In this document: positions 32,988-41,441 of the stretch, in pieces
Numbering within the stretch: position 1 is the first letter of the stretch
Layout of the letters: each line of letters starts with the position of its first letter
Source of the DNA: Microbacterium excoecariae
GTDB taxonomy: Bacteria > Actinomycetota > Actinomycetes > Actinomycetales > Microbacteriaceae
NCBI RefSeq assembly: GCF_011326725.1
Contig: NZ_JAANCO010000001.1
Coordinates: 1,116,001-1,180,000 of the forward strand
Direction of reading: 5' to 3'
DNA: 64,000 nt
Notes under the pieces: generated by a model
Seen by the model: only the letters and a program-made list of their open reading frames with translations
Told to the model about the DNA's origin: nothing
Databases searched by the model: none
Made by a program: the position numbers and the translations under genes

Positions 32988-33989
32988 GTGGCCGTCAGGA
33001 TCCGCGATGTCGCGCAGCGCGCCGGCGTGTCGGTCGGCACGGTCTCGAACGTGCTGAACCGCCCCGACGAGGTGTCACCGGACTCCGTCGAGCGCGTCGA
33101 ACGGGCGATCCGGGAGCTCGGGTACGTCCGCAACGACGCCGCGCGCCAGCTACGCGCCGGGGTCAGCGCGACCGTCGGATTCGTCGTGTTGGGGAGTCAG
33201 AACCCGTTCTATAACGACGTCGTGCGCGGGGCGCAGGATGAGGCAGCGGCCGGCGGACTCGCGATGCTGTCCGGGAGCTCGGATGAGGACGAGGCGCGCC
33301 AGAAGCTCTATCTCGACCTCTTTCGGCAGCAGCAGGTGCGGGGGATCCTGCTCGCGCCGTACGGGGACGTGCTTGCCGACCTGCGTCGTCTGAAGCGCGC
33401 AGGGATCGCCACGGTGCTCGTCGACCGGTTCAGCGCCGACCACGAGTTCTCGTCCGTGTCGCTCGACAGCGTCGCCGGGGGGCGCCTCGCGATGGAGCAT
33501 CTCATCGCCCGTTCCCGCCGCCGCGCGGCGTTCGTCGGCGGCCCGTTTGGCCTGCGGCAGGTGTCCGATCGACTCGAGGGCGCCCGCGCCGCGGCCGACG
33601 ACGCGCAGGTCTCGCTCGAGGTGGTGCCCACGTCGGGGATGACGCTTGAGGACGGACTCGCGGCGGGCGAGCGCCTGCTCGCGCGCCCCCGCCGCGAGCG
33701 GCCCGACGCGATCCTCGCGGCGAACGATCTCATCGCGATCGGCCTGCTGCAGTCGCTGGTGGAGGGCGGCCGGCTCCTCGTGCCGGGCGATATCGCCCTC
33801 GTGGGCTTCGACGACATCCCCTTCGCTGCCGCTGCCGCCGTGCCGCTGACGACGGTGCGCCAGCCGGGGCGCCAGATCGGGCGCACGGCGCTCCGCATGG
33901 TGCTCGAGGAGGTCTCGGATCCGCTCAGCCTGCCGCGGCAGACCGTGTTCCCTCCCGAGCTCGTCGTGCGCCGCTCGACGGAGCGCTGA
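32988..33989 (+). CDS. LacI-family repressor, probable rhamnose-regulon regulator
   Basis: A 333-residue LacI/GalR protein: helix-turn-helix with hinge at residues 1-60 (IRDVAQRAGVSVGTVSNVLN, VRNDAARQLRAG) and a periplasmic-binding-like sensor domain (FVVLGSQNPFYNDVVRGAQD; ending with FDDIPFAAAAAVPLTTVRQP). The GTG start has AAGGAG 8 nt upstream. It is divergent from the rhamnose-type importer, with a symmetric operator between. The effector is expected to be rhamnose or a rhamnose derivative. Confidence 0.9.
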   Translation: MAVRIRDVAQRAGVSVGTVSNVLNRPDEVSPDSVERVERAIRELGYVRNDAARQLRAGVSATVGFVVLGSQNPFYNDVVRGAQDEAAAGGLAMLSGSSDEDEARQKLYLDLFRQQQVRGILLAPYGDVLADLRRLKRAGIATVLVDRFSADHEFSSVSLDSVAGGRLAMEHLIARSRRRAAFVGGPFGLRQVSDRLEGARAAADDAQVSLEVVPTSGMTLEDGLAAGERLLARPRRERPDAILAANDLIAIGLLQSLVEGGRLLVPGDIALVGFDDIPFAAAAAVPLTTVRQPGRQIGRTALRMVLEEVSDPLSLPRQTVFPPELVVRRSTER

Positions 33990-33993
33990 GGGC

Positions 33994-34884
33994 CTACCGG
34001 ACGGCCGCTGCGATCGCCTCCGTCGCCGTGGCGTGCGTGAAGGTGAACCCCGAGTCGAGCAGCGCGGCCGGTCGCACCGCGGCGTCGGCGAGCAGGAGGG
34101 AGTCCGCGGCGTCGCGGCCCAGCCCGAAGCGAAGCGCCCACGCGGGCGCCGGGAGCAGGTAGGGGCGGTGCACGCGCGCCGCCAGCGCGCGCCCGATGTT
34201 GTTCGCGGTCGCGAGGGTCGGGCCCGTGAGGTTGACCGGCCCGCTCAGTCCGCGGTCGATGACGTGGCGGATCGCGCGCACTTCGTCCTCCAGCGAGATC
34301 CACGGCCACACCTGGGTGCCGCGCCCGAGCGGCCCGCTGACGCCGGCCCTCGCCAGGAGCATCATCGGCTTCAGGACGCCGCGCGGATGAAGCAGCGGCG
34401 CGGTCCGGAGGAATGCCACGCGCGGGGCGGATCCGGCCGCCGCCTTCTCCCATTCGTCGCAGAGCCGCGCGAGGAAGGTGTCGCCCGGCCCGCTGGACTC
34501 CGCGAGGGTCTCGCCGGGGCGGTCGCCGTAGAACCCGACGGCCGACGCCGACACGAATGCCGGGGCCTCCGTGCCGAGCGCGCCGAGCGCGCGGGCGAGC
34601 GTGCGGGTGGGGGCAAGCCGCGACGACACGAGCTCGCGCCGGTAGCGCGGCGTCCAGGGGAGGCGGCCGATGCTTGCGCCCCCGAGGCTCACCACGGCGG
34701 CGGCCCGCGCCAGGACCGCCGGATCCAGGTGGCGCTCGCCCGGCGACCACGCGATCTCGTCCGGGTGCTTCGGCGGCCGGCGCACGAGCCGCGAGACGGG
34801 AATCCCGTCGGTGGCGAGCGAGCGCACGAGCGCCTGCCCGATGAGGCCGGACGACCCGGCGACGACGATGCGATCGGCTCTCAT
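33994..34884 (-). CDS. TIGR01777-family NAD-dependent epimerase-like protein
   Basis: A 296-residue extended SDR of the TIGR01777 (YfcH/SulA-like) family. It has the nucleotide-binding motif AGSSGLIGQAL, VVSLGGASIG, SASAVGFYGDRPG and the C-terminal DUF1731-like tail (LPAPAWALRFGLGRDAADSL). The catalytic Tyr-x3-Lys is not present in canonical form, as in other members. The function is unknown; links to cell division or envelope have been suggested in other species. A GACCAT box lies 6 nt before the ATG, so it may be leaderless. Its stop is 4 bp from the end of the convergent LacI gene. Confidence 0.88.
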   Translation of the reverse strand: MRADRIVVAGSSGLIGQALVRSLATDGIPVSRLVRRPPKHPDEIAWSPGERHLDPAVLARAAAVVSLGGASIGRLPWTPRYRRELVSSRLAPTRTLARALGALGTEAPAFVSASAVGFYGDRPGETLAESSGPGDTFLARLCDEWEKAAAGSAPRVAFLRTAPLLHPRGVLKPMMLLARAGVSGPLGRGTQVWPWISLEDEVRAIRHVIDRGLSGPVNLTGPTLATANNIGRALAARVHRPYLLPAPAWALRFGLGRDAADSLLLADAAVRPAALLDSGFTFTHATATEAIAAAVR

Positions 34885-35055
34885 GAGCTGATGGTCTCAC
34901 GCGGGTGGCGCGCTCAAGGCGCCTCGTGATGAATTCGCTGGATCCGCCCCCGCCGTCGCACGACGGTGTCTACCATGGCGTCGCGGGCCCTCGGGTCCGT
35001 GCATGATCCCGCCGTACTCATGGCCCGATAAGGGCACTCAGAAAGAGGCAAGGAT

Positions 35056-35250
35056 ATGAGCAACGAGAACAAGTTCGAGGCCGCCGCCGACAAGCTCAAG
35101 GGCAAGGCGAAGGAGACCTGGGGGCGCGTCACGGACGACGAAGAGCTCCAGGCCGAAGGCCAGGCGGACCAGGCGGCCGGTCACACGAAGGATGCGGCGG
35201 AGAACGTCAAGGACGCCGCGAAGAACGTCGGCAAGTCGTTCGGCAAGTAA
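35056..35250 (+). CDS. CsbD-family stress protein
   Basis: A 64-residue highly charged helical protein with the CsbD pattern (KFEAAADKLKGKAKETWGRV, then repeated KDAAENVKDAAKNVGKS). Members are induced by general stress and are abundant but have no known activity. A good ribosome-binding site precedes the ATG (AGAGG/AAGGA). A strong terminator follows. The 170-bp upstream region holds a possible -10 (TACCAT near 34972) but no clear alternative-sigma promoter. Confidence 0.9.
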   Translation: MSNENKFEAAADKLKGKAKETWGRVTDDEELQAEGQADQAAGHTKDAAENVKDAAKNVGKSFGK

Positions 35251-35260
35251 CCACGACCGC

Positions 35261-35298
35261 GGGGCGGGGCGAGATTCGCCCCGCCCCGACGCGTTTTT
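35261..35298 (+). terminator. Rho-independent terminator after csbD-like gene
   Basis: A 12-bp GC stem (35261-35272 with 35276-35287), a 3-nt loop, then GACGCGTTTTT. This is one of the few hairpins here with a T-tract. Confidence 0.85.
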
Positions 35299-35330
35299 GC
35301 GACCATTCGATTCTCGAGAGGGGCCACGCC

Positions 35331-36227
35331 ATGCACACCGACCAGCTCACCTTCACGGATCCCGTCACCCGCTTCCCGTCCGTCACCCCGCCGACGCAGC
35401 ACCAGCCCGAGCCCGGCCTGGACGCCGAGCTCACCCCGCGCGCCGACCGCGGCGAGAACTCCTACCGCGGTACGGGCCGCCTCGAGGGGCGCCGCGCGCT
35501 CATCACGGGGGCGGACTCGGGAATCGGCGCCGCCGTCGCGATCGCGTTCGCCCGCGAAGGCGCGGACGTCGCGCTGAACTACCTCCCCGCGGAGGAGGAG
35601 GACGCGCAGCGCGTCCGCGCGCTCGTCGAACAGGCGGGCCGCCGCGCCATCCTGCTCCCGGGCGATCTCGCGGACGCCGAGTTCTGTCATCAGGTCGTCG
35701 CGGACGCCGTGCACGGCCTCGGAGGCATCGACGCGCTCGTGAACAACGCCGGAAAGCAAATCGCCGTCGAGAGCCTGGACGACCTGACGGACGAGCAGTG
35801 GCAGGAGACGTACGACGTCAACGTGCGCGCGATCTACCGCGTCACGAAGGCGGCCGTCCCGCACCTGGAGCCGGGATCGACGATCGTGAACTCGACGTCG
35901 ATCCAGGCGTACCAGCCCTCGGCTCACCTCATCGACTACGCGTCGACGAAGGCCGCCATCAACAACCTGACGAAGGGGCTGGGGCAGCAGCTCGCTCCGC
36001 GCGGCATCCGCGTCAACGCGGTGGCGCCGGGCCCCGTGTGGACGCCGCTGCAGGTCTCGGACGGGCAGCCGAAGGAGGCCCTGCCGCGCTTCGGGAAGTC
36101 CACGCCCTTGGGGCGCGCGGGCCAGCCCACGGAGCTCGCGCCGGCGTACGTGTTCCTCACCTCATCCGAATCGAGCTTCGTCATCGGCGAGACCCTGAAC
36201 GTCAACGGGGGCACGCCAAGCCCGTAA
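35331..36227 (+). CDS. SDR oxidoreductase with N-terminal extension (stress-type)
   Basis: A 298-residue SDR with the about 45-residue proline-rich N-terminal extension seen in the YhdF/YhxC/GsiB-associated group. Motifs are cofactor TGADSGIGAAVA, NNAG, Ser in NSTSIQAY and catalytic YASTK. The structural end WTPLQVSDGQPKEALPRFG is typical. Homologues are general-stress proteins, which matches the CsbD neighbour. Substrate unknown. A perfect 18-bp hairpin follows. Confidence 0.9.
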   Translation: MHTDQLTFTDPVTRFPSVTPPTQHQPEPGLDAELTPRADRGENSYRGTGRLEGRRALITGADSGIGAAVAIAFAREGADVALNYLPAEEEDAQRVRALVEQAGRRAILLPGDLADAEFCHQVVADAVHGLGGIDALVNNAGKQIAVESLDDLTDEQWQETYDVNVRAIYRVTKAAVPHLEPGSTIVNSTSIQAYQPSAHLIDYASTKAAINNLTKGLGQQLAPRGIRVNAVAPGPVWTPLQVSDGQPKEALPRFGKSTPLGRAGQPTELAPAYVFLTSSESSFVIGETLNVNGGTPSP

Positions 36228-36243
36228 CGCTCGGCATCGTGAC

Positions 36244-36283
36244 GCGCGGCCCGCCCCTTCCCAACGGAAGGGGCGGGCCGCGC
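36244..36283 (+). terminator. Perfect 18-bp terminator hairpin
   Basis: The arms 36244-36261 and 36266-36283 are perfectly complementary, with loop CAAC. A near-copy of the core of this hairpin recurs at 40637-40685. Confidence 0.85.
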
Positions 36284-36303
36284 TGCGTGTCGGAGGGCGC
36301 TAT

Positions 36304-36379
36304 TTTCACCCGGCGTGCATAGGGGGTTCATTGCGCGTTCATGAGTTCGAGCGTGTCGCGCACCGCGATTTCGTACCGT
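36304..36379 (+). promoter_or_regulatory. Putative PHO box (four 11-nt direct repeats) and promoter
   Basis: Four consecutive 11-nt units start at 36304 (TTTCACCCGGC), 36315 (GTGCATAGGGG), 36326 (GTTCATTGCGC) and 36337 (GTTCATGAGTT). Each begins with a GTTCA-like core, the layout of actinobacterial PhoP sites (GTTCACC repeats at 11-nt spacing). The array ends beside the expected -35 of a promoter with TACCGT at 36374-36379. This is a typical activator position and points to phosphate-starvation control of the two secreted proteins downstream. Confidence 0.65.
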
Positions 36380-36440
36380 CGCACAAAGCCGCGTGCGCGC
36401 ATCGCGCCGGGCCATTCCCCCACCCGAAAGGAAGCCCTGG

Positions 36441-37982
36441 ATGACGCATGTCTCCTCCCGGGCGCTGCGCTGGAGCGCAACGTTCGCGAGCATCCTCGCC
36501 CTCTCCGCCGCCGTGATCGTGCCGTCGGCGGCAGCCGCCGACGCCGCGGACGTGGTCGGCGACCCGCACCCGATCCTCCTGGAAAACGCCCACGCCGCGA
36601 ACAAGGTCCTCGAGATCGCTAACCCATCGGCGCAAGCCACGATCCCCGACGGCGAGACACCCGCGGCCGCGGCGATCTTTCCGCTCGCGGACGCGCCGGA
36701 CGCGGTGATGTCGCAGGCCGTGTTCGCCTATCCGATCGCGGGCGCGGCGGATACCTACGTCCTCGCGAGCGGCGACGGCGACATTCTCGCGCGGCGCGAC
36801 AACGCTGACCCGAACTGGCGCTATCTCGAGGTGCGCGATGTCGCCCCGGCCGAGGCCGCGGCCGACCCCTATGCGCTCTGGAGCTTCGTCGACGCCGGCG
36901 ATGGCGACGTGTATGTTCACAACGCCCAGCCCGGGCCCAACGGCCTGACGCCCGCGCTCGACATGTACAACTGGGCCACAGCCGATGCCGCCGAGATCCA
37001 GACCTACGACGCCGGTACGGCGGCGGTGCAGCGCTGGAGCGCGCACACGCTCGACGCGCGCGTCGCGGACGTCGACCAGCGCACCGAGCCGGGTTCGGCG
37101 CCCGAGCTCCCCGAGACCGTCACGGCGCGCTATGACTGGGGTCGCACGCAGGAGGCGGCCGTGGTGTGGCATGTGCCGGAGGGCGAGCAGTGGACCGCCG
37201 AGGGCGTCGTCGCGGTAGACGGAACGGCGACGGGGTGGTTCGGCGAGGACGTCCCGGTGCACGCACAGGTGCTCGTCGGCGCGGTGGGAGATGCCCTCGA
37301 CGCCGCCGTTACGGTGCACCAGGGTGCCTCGCTCCGCGAGCTGCGCATGCAGGCTCCCGCCACGGTCGAGCGCACCGTGTCCGGATCCGATACGACCGTC
37401 ACGTCCCGCGTGACGTGGGACTGGTCGGCGGTCACCGACGCGGACCTTGCTGAGCCCGGCACCGTCGAGATCCCGGCGACCGAGGGAACGGGGTTCGTCG
37501 CGCGGCTCGTTGTGACCGTTGTGGCGACCGAGGAGACCAACGTCCTCCGCGAGCCGGGCGTACACGTGGACTACACCCACATGAACGGATCGACCTTCGC
37601 GCTGACCGACGGCGTTCGCGACGCTGTCGGCTTCGACGACTGGCGCGGAGGCGGCGCCGCGAACCGCGTCAACCCGAACACGATCTCGTTCTACTTCGAA
37701 CGCCCCCGCCAACTCACGGGCGCCGCGGTCTTCGACGCGGGCCAGGCCACCAACGTGGGTGGCGTGACGGTGCAGTACCGCGACCTCGTCGGCGGCTGGG
37801 TCGATCTGCCGGCGCGCGACGTCTCGTGGCCCCACGACAACGACGCGGCGGGACTTGCCCTCTCCGTGGAGTCCGACACCGTGCTGGCCTCCGGGCTGCG
37901 CGTGGCCATTACCCACAAATCCGACGCGAGCTGGATGACCCTGTCCGAGATCGAGGCCTACGGGCCCGCGCTCGCCGGCTGA
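36441..37982 (+). CDS. Secreted multidomain carbohydrate-binding-like protein without catalytic domain
   Basis: A 513-residue exported protein. A signal peptide of about 35 residues ends near PSAAAADA. The next about 170 residues look like a ricin-type beta-trefoil (NKVLEIANP, YVLASGDGDIL, VQRWSAHTLD). Two bacterial Ig-like (Big_4-type) domains follow (starting near LPETVTARYDWG and APATVERTVSG). The C-terminal about 145 residues resemble an F5/8-type C (discoidin) domain (ATNVGGVTVQYRD, ending MTLSEIEAYGP). I see no hydrolase motifs. It is 13 bp upstream of the metallophosphoesterase, so it may bind the same polymer. AAAGGAAG precedes the ATG. Confidence 0.75.
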   Translation: MTHVSSRALRWSATFASILALSAAVIVPSAAAADAADVVGDPHPILLENAHAANKVLEIANPSAQATIPDGETPAAAAIFPLADAPDAVMSQAVFAYPIAGAADTYVLASGDGDILARRDNADPNWRYLEVRDVAPAEAAADPYALWSFVDAGDGDVYVHNAQPGPNGLTPALDMYNWATADAAEIQTYDAGTAAVQRWSAHTLDARVADVDQRTEPGSAPELPETVTARYDWGRTQEAAVVWHVPEGEQWTAEGVVAVDGTATGWFGEDVPVHAQVLVGAVGDALDAAVTVHQGASLRELRMQAPATVERTVSGSDTTVTSRVTWDWSAVTDADLAEPGTVEIPATEGTGFVARLVVTVVATEETNVLREPGVHVDYTHMNGSTFALTDGVRDAVGFDDWRGGGAANRVNPNTISFYFERPRQLTGAAVFDAGQATNVGGVTVQYRDLVGGWVDLPARDVSWPHDNDAAGLALSVESDTVLASGLRVAITHKSDASWMTLSEIEAYGPALAG

Positions 37983-37995
37983 GCCCTGAGCTGAC

Positions 37996-40626
37996 ATGAG
38001 AAGAGCAGACACACACATGCACATCACCTCCCACCGCCGCCGCTCGCGCGTCGCCCGCGCGACGTCGGCGGCGCTGACCGCGGGCCTCGCGCTCGGCATC
38101 GCGGCCGTCGTCCCGACCGCCGCGGGCGCGGCGACGGACGAGGCATCGACCCCCGTTGAACGGTCGAGCTTCGTGCTCCCCGTCCTACCGGATACCCAGT
38201 TCTATTCGCGCTACAGCGCCTCGCAATTCGTGCCGCAGTATGGGACGAACCCCTTCGAAGTGCAGACCGAATGGATCGTCCAACACCAGGACGAGCTCAA
38301 TATGCCCTTCACGGTGCACGTGGGCGACGTGGTCGATCAGGAGTGGGTCGCCGGCGAGTGGGACGCCGCCGACAAGGCGATGCAGATCCTGACGGACGGG
38401 GGCATGCCCTATTCGGTCGTGCCCGGAAACCACGACGTCGAGGACATGGGAGCCCGCTCCTCCGAGGGCAACGCGGACAACTATCGCGCGCGATTCGGCG
38501 CCGAGCAGCTGGCGGCCCAGGGCGGCGACCAGCTGGTCGGGACCTACCAGGACGGCCTTTCCTCGGCGTACCTCTTCGAGGCCGAGGGGCGGACCTGGAT
38601 GTCCCTCGCGCTCGCGTGGAACGCCTCGGACGACACCTTCGCGTGGGCACAGCAGGTCCTCGACGCCCATCCCGGTGTCCCCGTGATCCTGTCGTCCCAC
38701 GCCATCGTGAACATCGCGGAGGATCAGGTCTCGCCCGCCTCCTGGTGGTGGGGAGAGCACCTCTTCGAGGAGCTGATCGCGCACAACGACCAGATCATCC
38801 TCACGGTCAACGGTCACTTCCACGGCTCGACGATGCAGACGCGCACGAACGATTTCGGCAACCCCGTCTATCAGGTCCTCACGGACTACCAGATGGCCGC
38901 GGACGGCGGCAACGGCATCATGACGCTGTTCGAATTCGATCTCACGAACGACCGAATCGACGTCGAGACCGTCTCGCCGTGGGTCACCGTGAAGGACCCG
39001 ACCTCGCGGGCGTCGTCGGACGCCCCCGTGCTCGACGGGACGTGGCAGTCCTTCACGCTCGACATGGACTTCGGCGAGCGCTTCGGCTGGGAGGCGGACG
39101 CCGCGCAGGAGGACGGCGGCGACCTGTCCGAGCGAGCGAAGGAGATCGTCTCCGAGGGCTGGGACGGCGGATCCGGATCCGGAGCGCTCGCCGCCGCGGG
39201 CAGCGCCGATGACTACATCGCGGTGGACGGGACGATCGCGCACTGGCGCTTCGGTGACGTCGCGGAGGGCGTCTTCGACGAGTCCGGCGAGATCCCCGAC
39301 ATCGCGGGGGAGAGCCCGATGTATCGCAGCGCGCCGGAACACACCGACGCGCCGGACGAGCCCGAGGACGTCACGGTGACCCACTCCGCGGTGCCCTTCT
39401 ACGCGGCCGACCAGGGGGCGCTCTGCTTCGCGAACGCCGCGCGGTCGGACTCGGGCGCCGAACGGCTCGCCTACGTCAGCACGGAATACGGCGCGCCCGC
39501 GACGTTCGCCGACCTCACGAGCGAGACGGGCTACACGATCGAGACGTTCCTGCAGCTCGACGAGAGCTGGACCGAGGGCGCCAACCGCTGGGGTGCGGCC
39601 CTGACGCGTGGCGGCGCGCGCTCGTGGATCGGCATCAACGACTCGGCCGACCCCGGTGCCGGGGCGTCGTGGCTCGGCATCTCCAGCCTGCGCGAGTACC
39701 AGTTCTCGGCGGCCGACGACGCGACGAGCAACTCCTACACGCTGTGGTCGGGCGAGATCATGCCGGACTCGTGGCACCACGTCGCCATCGTGAACGACCC
39801 CGACGCGCGCACGGTCATCATGTACGTCGACGGCGTGCCGGTGCTGCGCAACGCGTCGAACGTGGGCGGCATGGTGGCGGCGGACTACATGCCCTGGATC
39901 ATCGGCGCCTCGACCTGGAACACGGAGCCCGACCACGGCTGGAACGGCTGCGTGGGCGAGACCCGCATCGTCGACCACGCGCTGGACGCGGACGAGTTCC
40001 TGACCGCACGGGTCGACATCGACGGTGACGGCGCGAACTTCGCGCTGGGGACGAACCTCACGGACATGCGTGCGGCCAATGCGCGCGTCGAGACGCTCTC
40101 GGGCGCGGGCTACCCCGGCGCCGACGTGCGCGTCGAGGAGGGCGAGGCCGTGCTCGGCACCGCCGTCGTCGGCGCCGACGGCTCGTGGGACATCGCGCTG
40201 GACGAGCCCCTCGCCGGCGCCGGAACAACGCGCGACCTCACGTTCGTGCAGTCGATCGGTACGCGCGACGGCGAGCCGTTCGCGGCCACGCTCGCGTTCG
40301 ATGCGGCCGCGGGCGAAACGCCGGGCCCGGTCGATCCTGACGCAGGCACGGACGCCGGATCCGACGACGCCGGCGCCAACGGGGCCGGTTCCGCGGGATC
40401 GGATGGCGCGGCCTCCGACGGCCCCGCGGCCGCCACGGACGGCGCGGCGACCGACGGTCAGGACGGATCCGCGGTGAACGCGACGGCGGACGAGGCGGAC
40501 TCGGCCGGGGAAGGCGGACTGCTGGCGACCGGGGGTGCGGCCGCAGGCATCGCGGCGATGACGATCATCGCGCTGGGGGCGATCGCGGCGGGAATCCTCG
40601 CGATGCGGCGGCGGCGCGCGAGCTGA
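37996..40626 (+). CDS. Secreted, wall-anchored metallophosphoesterase with LamG domain
   Basis: An 876-residue exported enzyme. After the signal peptide (ending near AAGAATDE), a calcineurin-like phosphoesterase domain spans about residues 52-330 with LPDTQ, GDVVDQ, GNHD, SSHAIV and NGHFHG as metal ligands. A LamG/concanavalin-like domain follows (about 450-670, with DSWHHVAIVND and VGETRIVDHALD). Then come a short beta domain, a Gly/Ala/Asp-rich linker and a C-terminal anchor: LLATG, hydrophobic helix, RRRR. The LLATG is an LPXTG-like sorting motif with Leu for Pro. With the PHO box upstream, scavenging phosphate from an extracellular phosphoester is likely. An ATG at 38017 is an alternative start. 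Confidence 0.85.
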   Translation: MRRADTHMHITSHRRRSRVARATSAALTAGLALGIAAVVPTAAGAATDEASTPVERSSFVLPVLPDTQFYSRYSASQFVPQYGTNPFEVQTEWIVQHQDELNMPFTVHVGDVVDQEWVAGEWDAADKAMQILTDGGMPYSVVPGNHDVEDMGARSSEGNADNYRARFGAEQLAAQGGDQLVGTYQDGLSSAYLFEAEGRTWMSLALAWNASDDTFAWAQQVLDAHPGVPVILSSHAIVNIAEDQVSPASWWWGEHLFEELIAHNDQIILTVNGHFHGSTMQTRTNDFGNPVYQVLTDYQMAADGGNGIMTLFEFDLTNDRIDVETVSPWVTVKDPTSRASSDAPVLDGTWQSFTLDMDFGERFGWEADAAQEDGGDLSERAKEIVSEGWDGGSGSGALAAAGSADDYIAVDGTIAHWRFGDVAEGVFDESGEIPDIAGESPMYRSAPEHTDAPDEPEDVTVTHSAVPFYAADQGALCFANAARSDSGAERLAYVSTEYGAPATFADLTSETGYTIETFLQLDESWTEGANRWGAALTRGGARSWIGINDSADPGAGASWLGISSLREYQFSAADDATSNSYTLWSGEIMPDSWHHVAIVNDPDARTVIMYVDGVPVLRNASNVGGMVAADYMPWIIGASTWNTEPDHGWNGCVGETRIVDHALDADEFLTARVDIDGDGANFALGTNLTDMRAANARVETLSGAGYPGADVRVEEGEAVLGTAVVGADGSWDIALDEPLAGAGTTRDLTFVQSIGTRDGEPFAATLAFDAAAGETPGPVDPDAGTDAGSDDAGANGAGSAGSDGAASDGPAAATDGAATDGQDGSAVNATADEADSAGEGGLLATGGAAAGIAAMTIIALGAIAAGILAMRRRRAS

Positions 40627-40636
40627 TCGCGGGTGC

Positions 40637-40685
40637 GCGAGGCGCGGCCCGCCCCTCCCGACGGAAGGGGCGGGCTGCGCCTCGC
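40637..40685. terminator. Long terminator hairpin between convergent genes
   Basis: An extended stem of about 22 bp with a few mismatches or G-T pairs, arms 40637-40658 and 40664-40685. Its core is nearly identical to the hairpin at 36244-36283. It lies between the metallophosphoesterase and the convergent VIT gene. Confidence 0.8.
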
Positions 40686-40686
40686 G

Positions 40687-41409
40687 CTATGCGACGGTCG
40701 TGCCGAAGAGGCTACCCACGACGAACGTGGCCGCGAGGGCGAGGGCGCCGCCGAGGACCGTGCGCATCACGGCCCGCCCGCGGCTGGCGTCGCCGATCCA
40801 GGCCGCGACGTATCCCGTCAGCGCGAGGGCGCCGAGCACCGCGGCGAAGGTTCCGGCCACGCGGGCCTCGAGCGGGAGGAGCATGATCGTGAGCATCGGC
40901 AACAGGGCGCCGAGGGTGAACGCCACGGCGGAGGCGAGCGCCGCGTGCCAGGGGCTCACGACGTCGTCCGGGTCGATATTCAGCTCCGCCGACAGGTGGG
41001 CGCGGAGCGCGTCGTGCTCCGTGAGCTCCTCCGCCACGCGCCGCGCCGTTTCAGGCGAGATGCCGCGCGCGGCATAGAGCCCGGCGAGCTCCTCCATCTC
41101 CGCTTCGGGATCCTCGCGGAGCTCGGCCTTCTCCTTCGCGATCAGAGCGCGCTCCGAATCGCGCTGGCTGGCCACCGAGACGTACTCGCCGAGCGCCATG
41201 GAGATCGCGCCGCCGACGAGCGCGGCCGCGCCCGCGATGAGGACGGGTCCCACGCTCGCCGTCGCGCTCGCGACGCCGACGACCACGGCGGCCGTCGACA
41301 CGATGCCGTCGTTGGCGCCGAGGACGCCCGCGCGCAACCAATTGAGCTTCTGCGCGATACCCGGGCCGTGGGGCTCGCCTGCGTGGGTTCCGGCGGGGGA
41401 GTCGGTCAT
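40687..41409 (-). CDS. VIT/CCC1-family iron/manganese transporter-like protein
   Basis: A 240-residue membrane protein of the VIT1/CCC1 family. It has the first-helix signature LNWLRAGVLGANDGIVSTAA, ISMALGEYVSVASQRDSE with conserved acidic residues, a cytosolic helical metal-binding segment (EKAELREDPEAEMEELAGLY) and three C-terminal helices. Members export or sequester Fe(II)/Mn(II). A TACGGT box exactly 6 nt before the ATG (41416-41421) indicates leaderless transcription. Confidence 0.9.
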   Translation of the reverse strand: MTDSPAGTHAGEPHGPGIAQKLNWLRAGVLGANDGIVSTAAVVVGVASATASVGPVLIAGAAALVGGAISMALGEYVSVASQRDSERALIAKEKAELREDPEAEMEELAGLYAARGISPETARRVAEELTEHDALRAHLSAELNIDPDDVVSPWHAALASAVAFTLGALLPMLTIMLLPLEARVAGTFAAVLGALALTGYVAAWIGDASRGRAVMRTVLGGALALAATFVVGSLFGTTVA

Positions 41410-41441
41410 GGCCCGACCGTATCGCCCCCGCCGGCCGAGCG

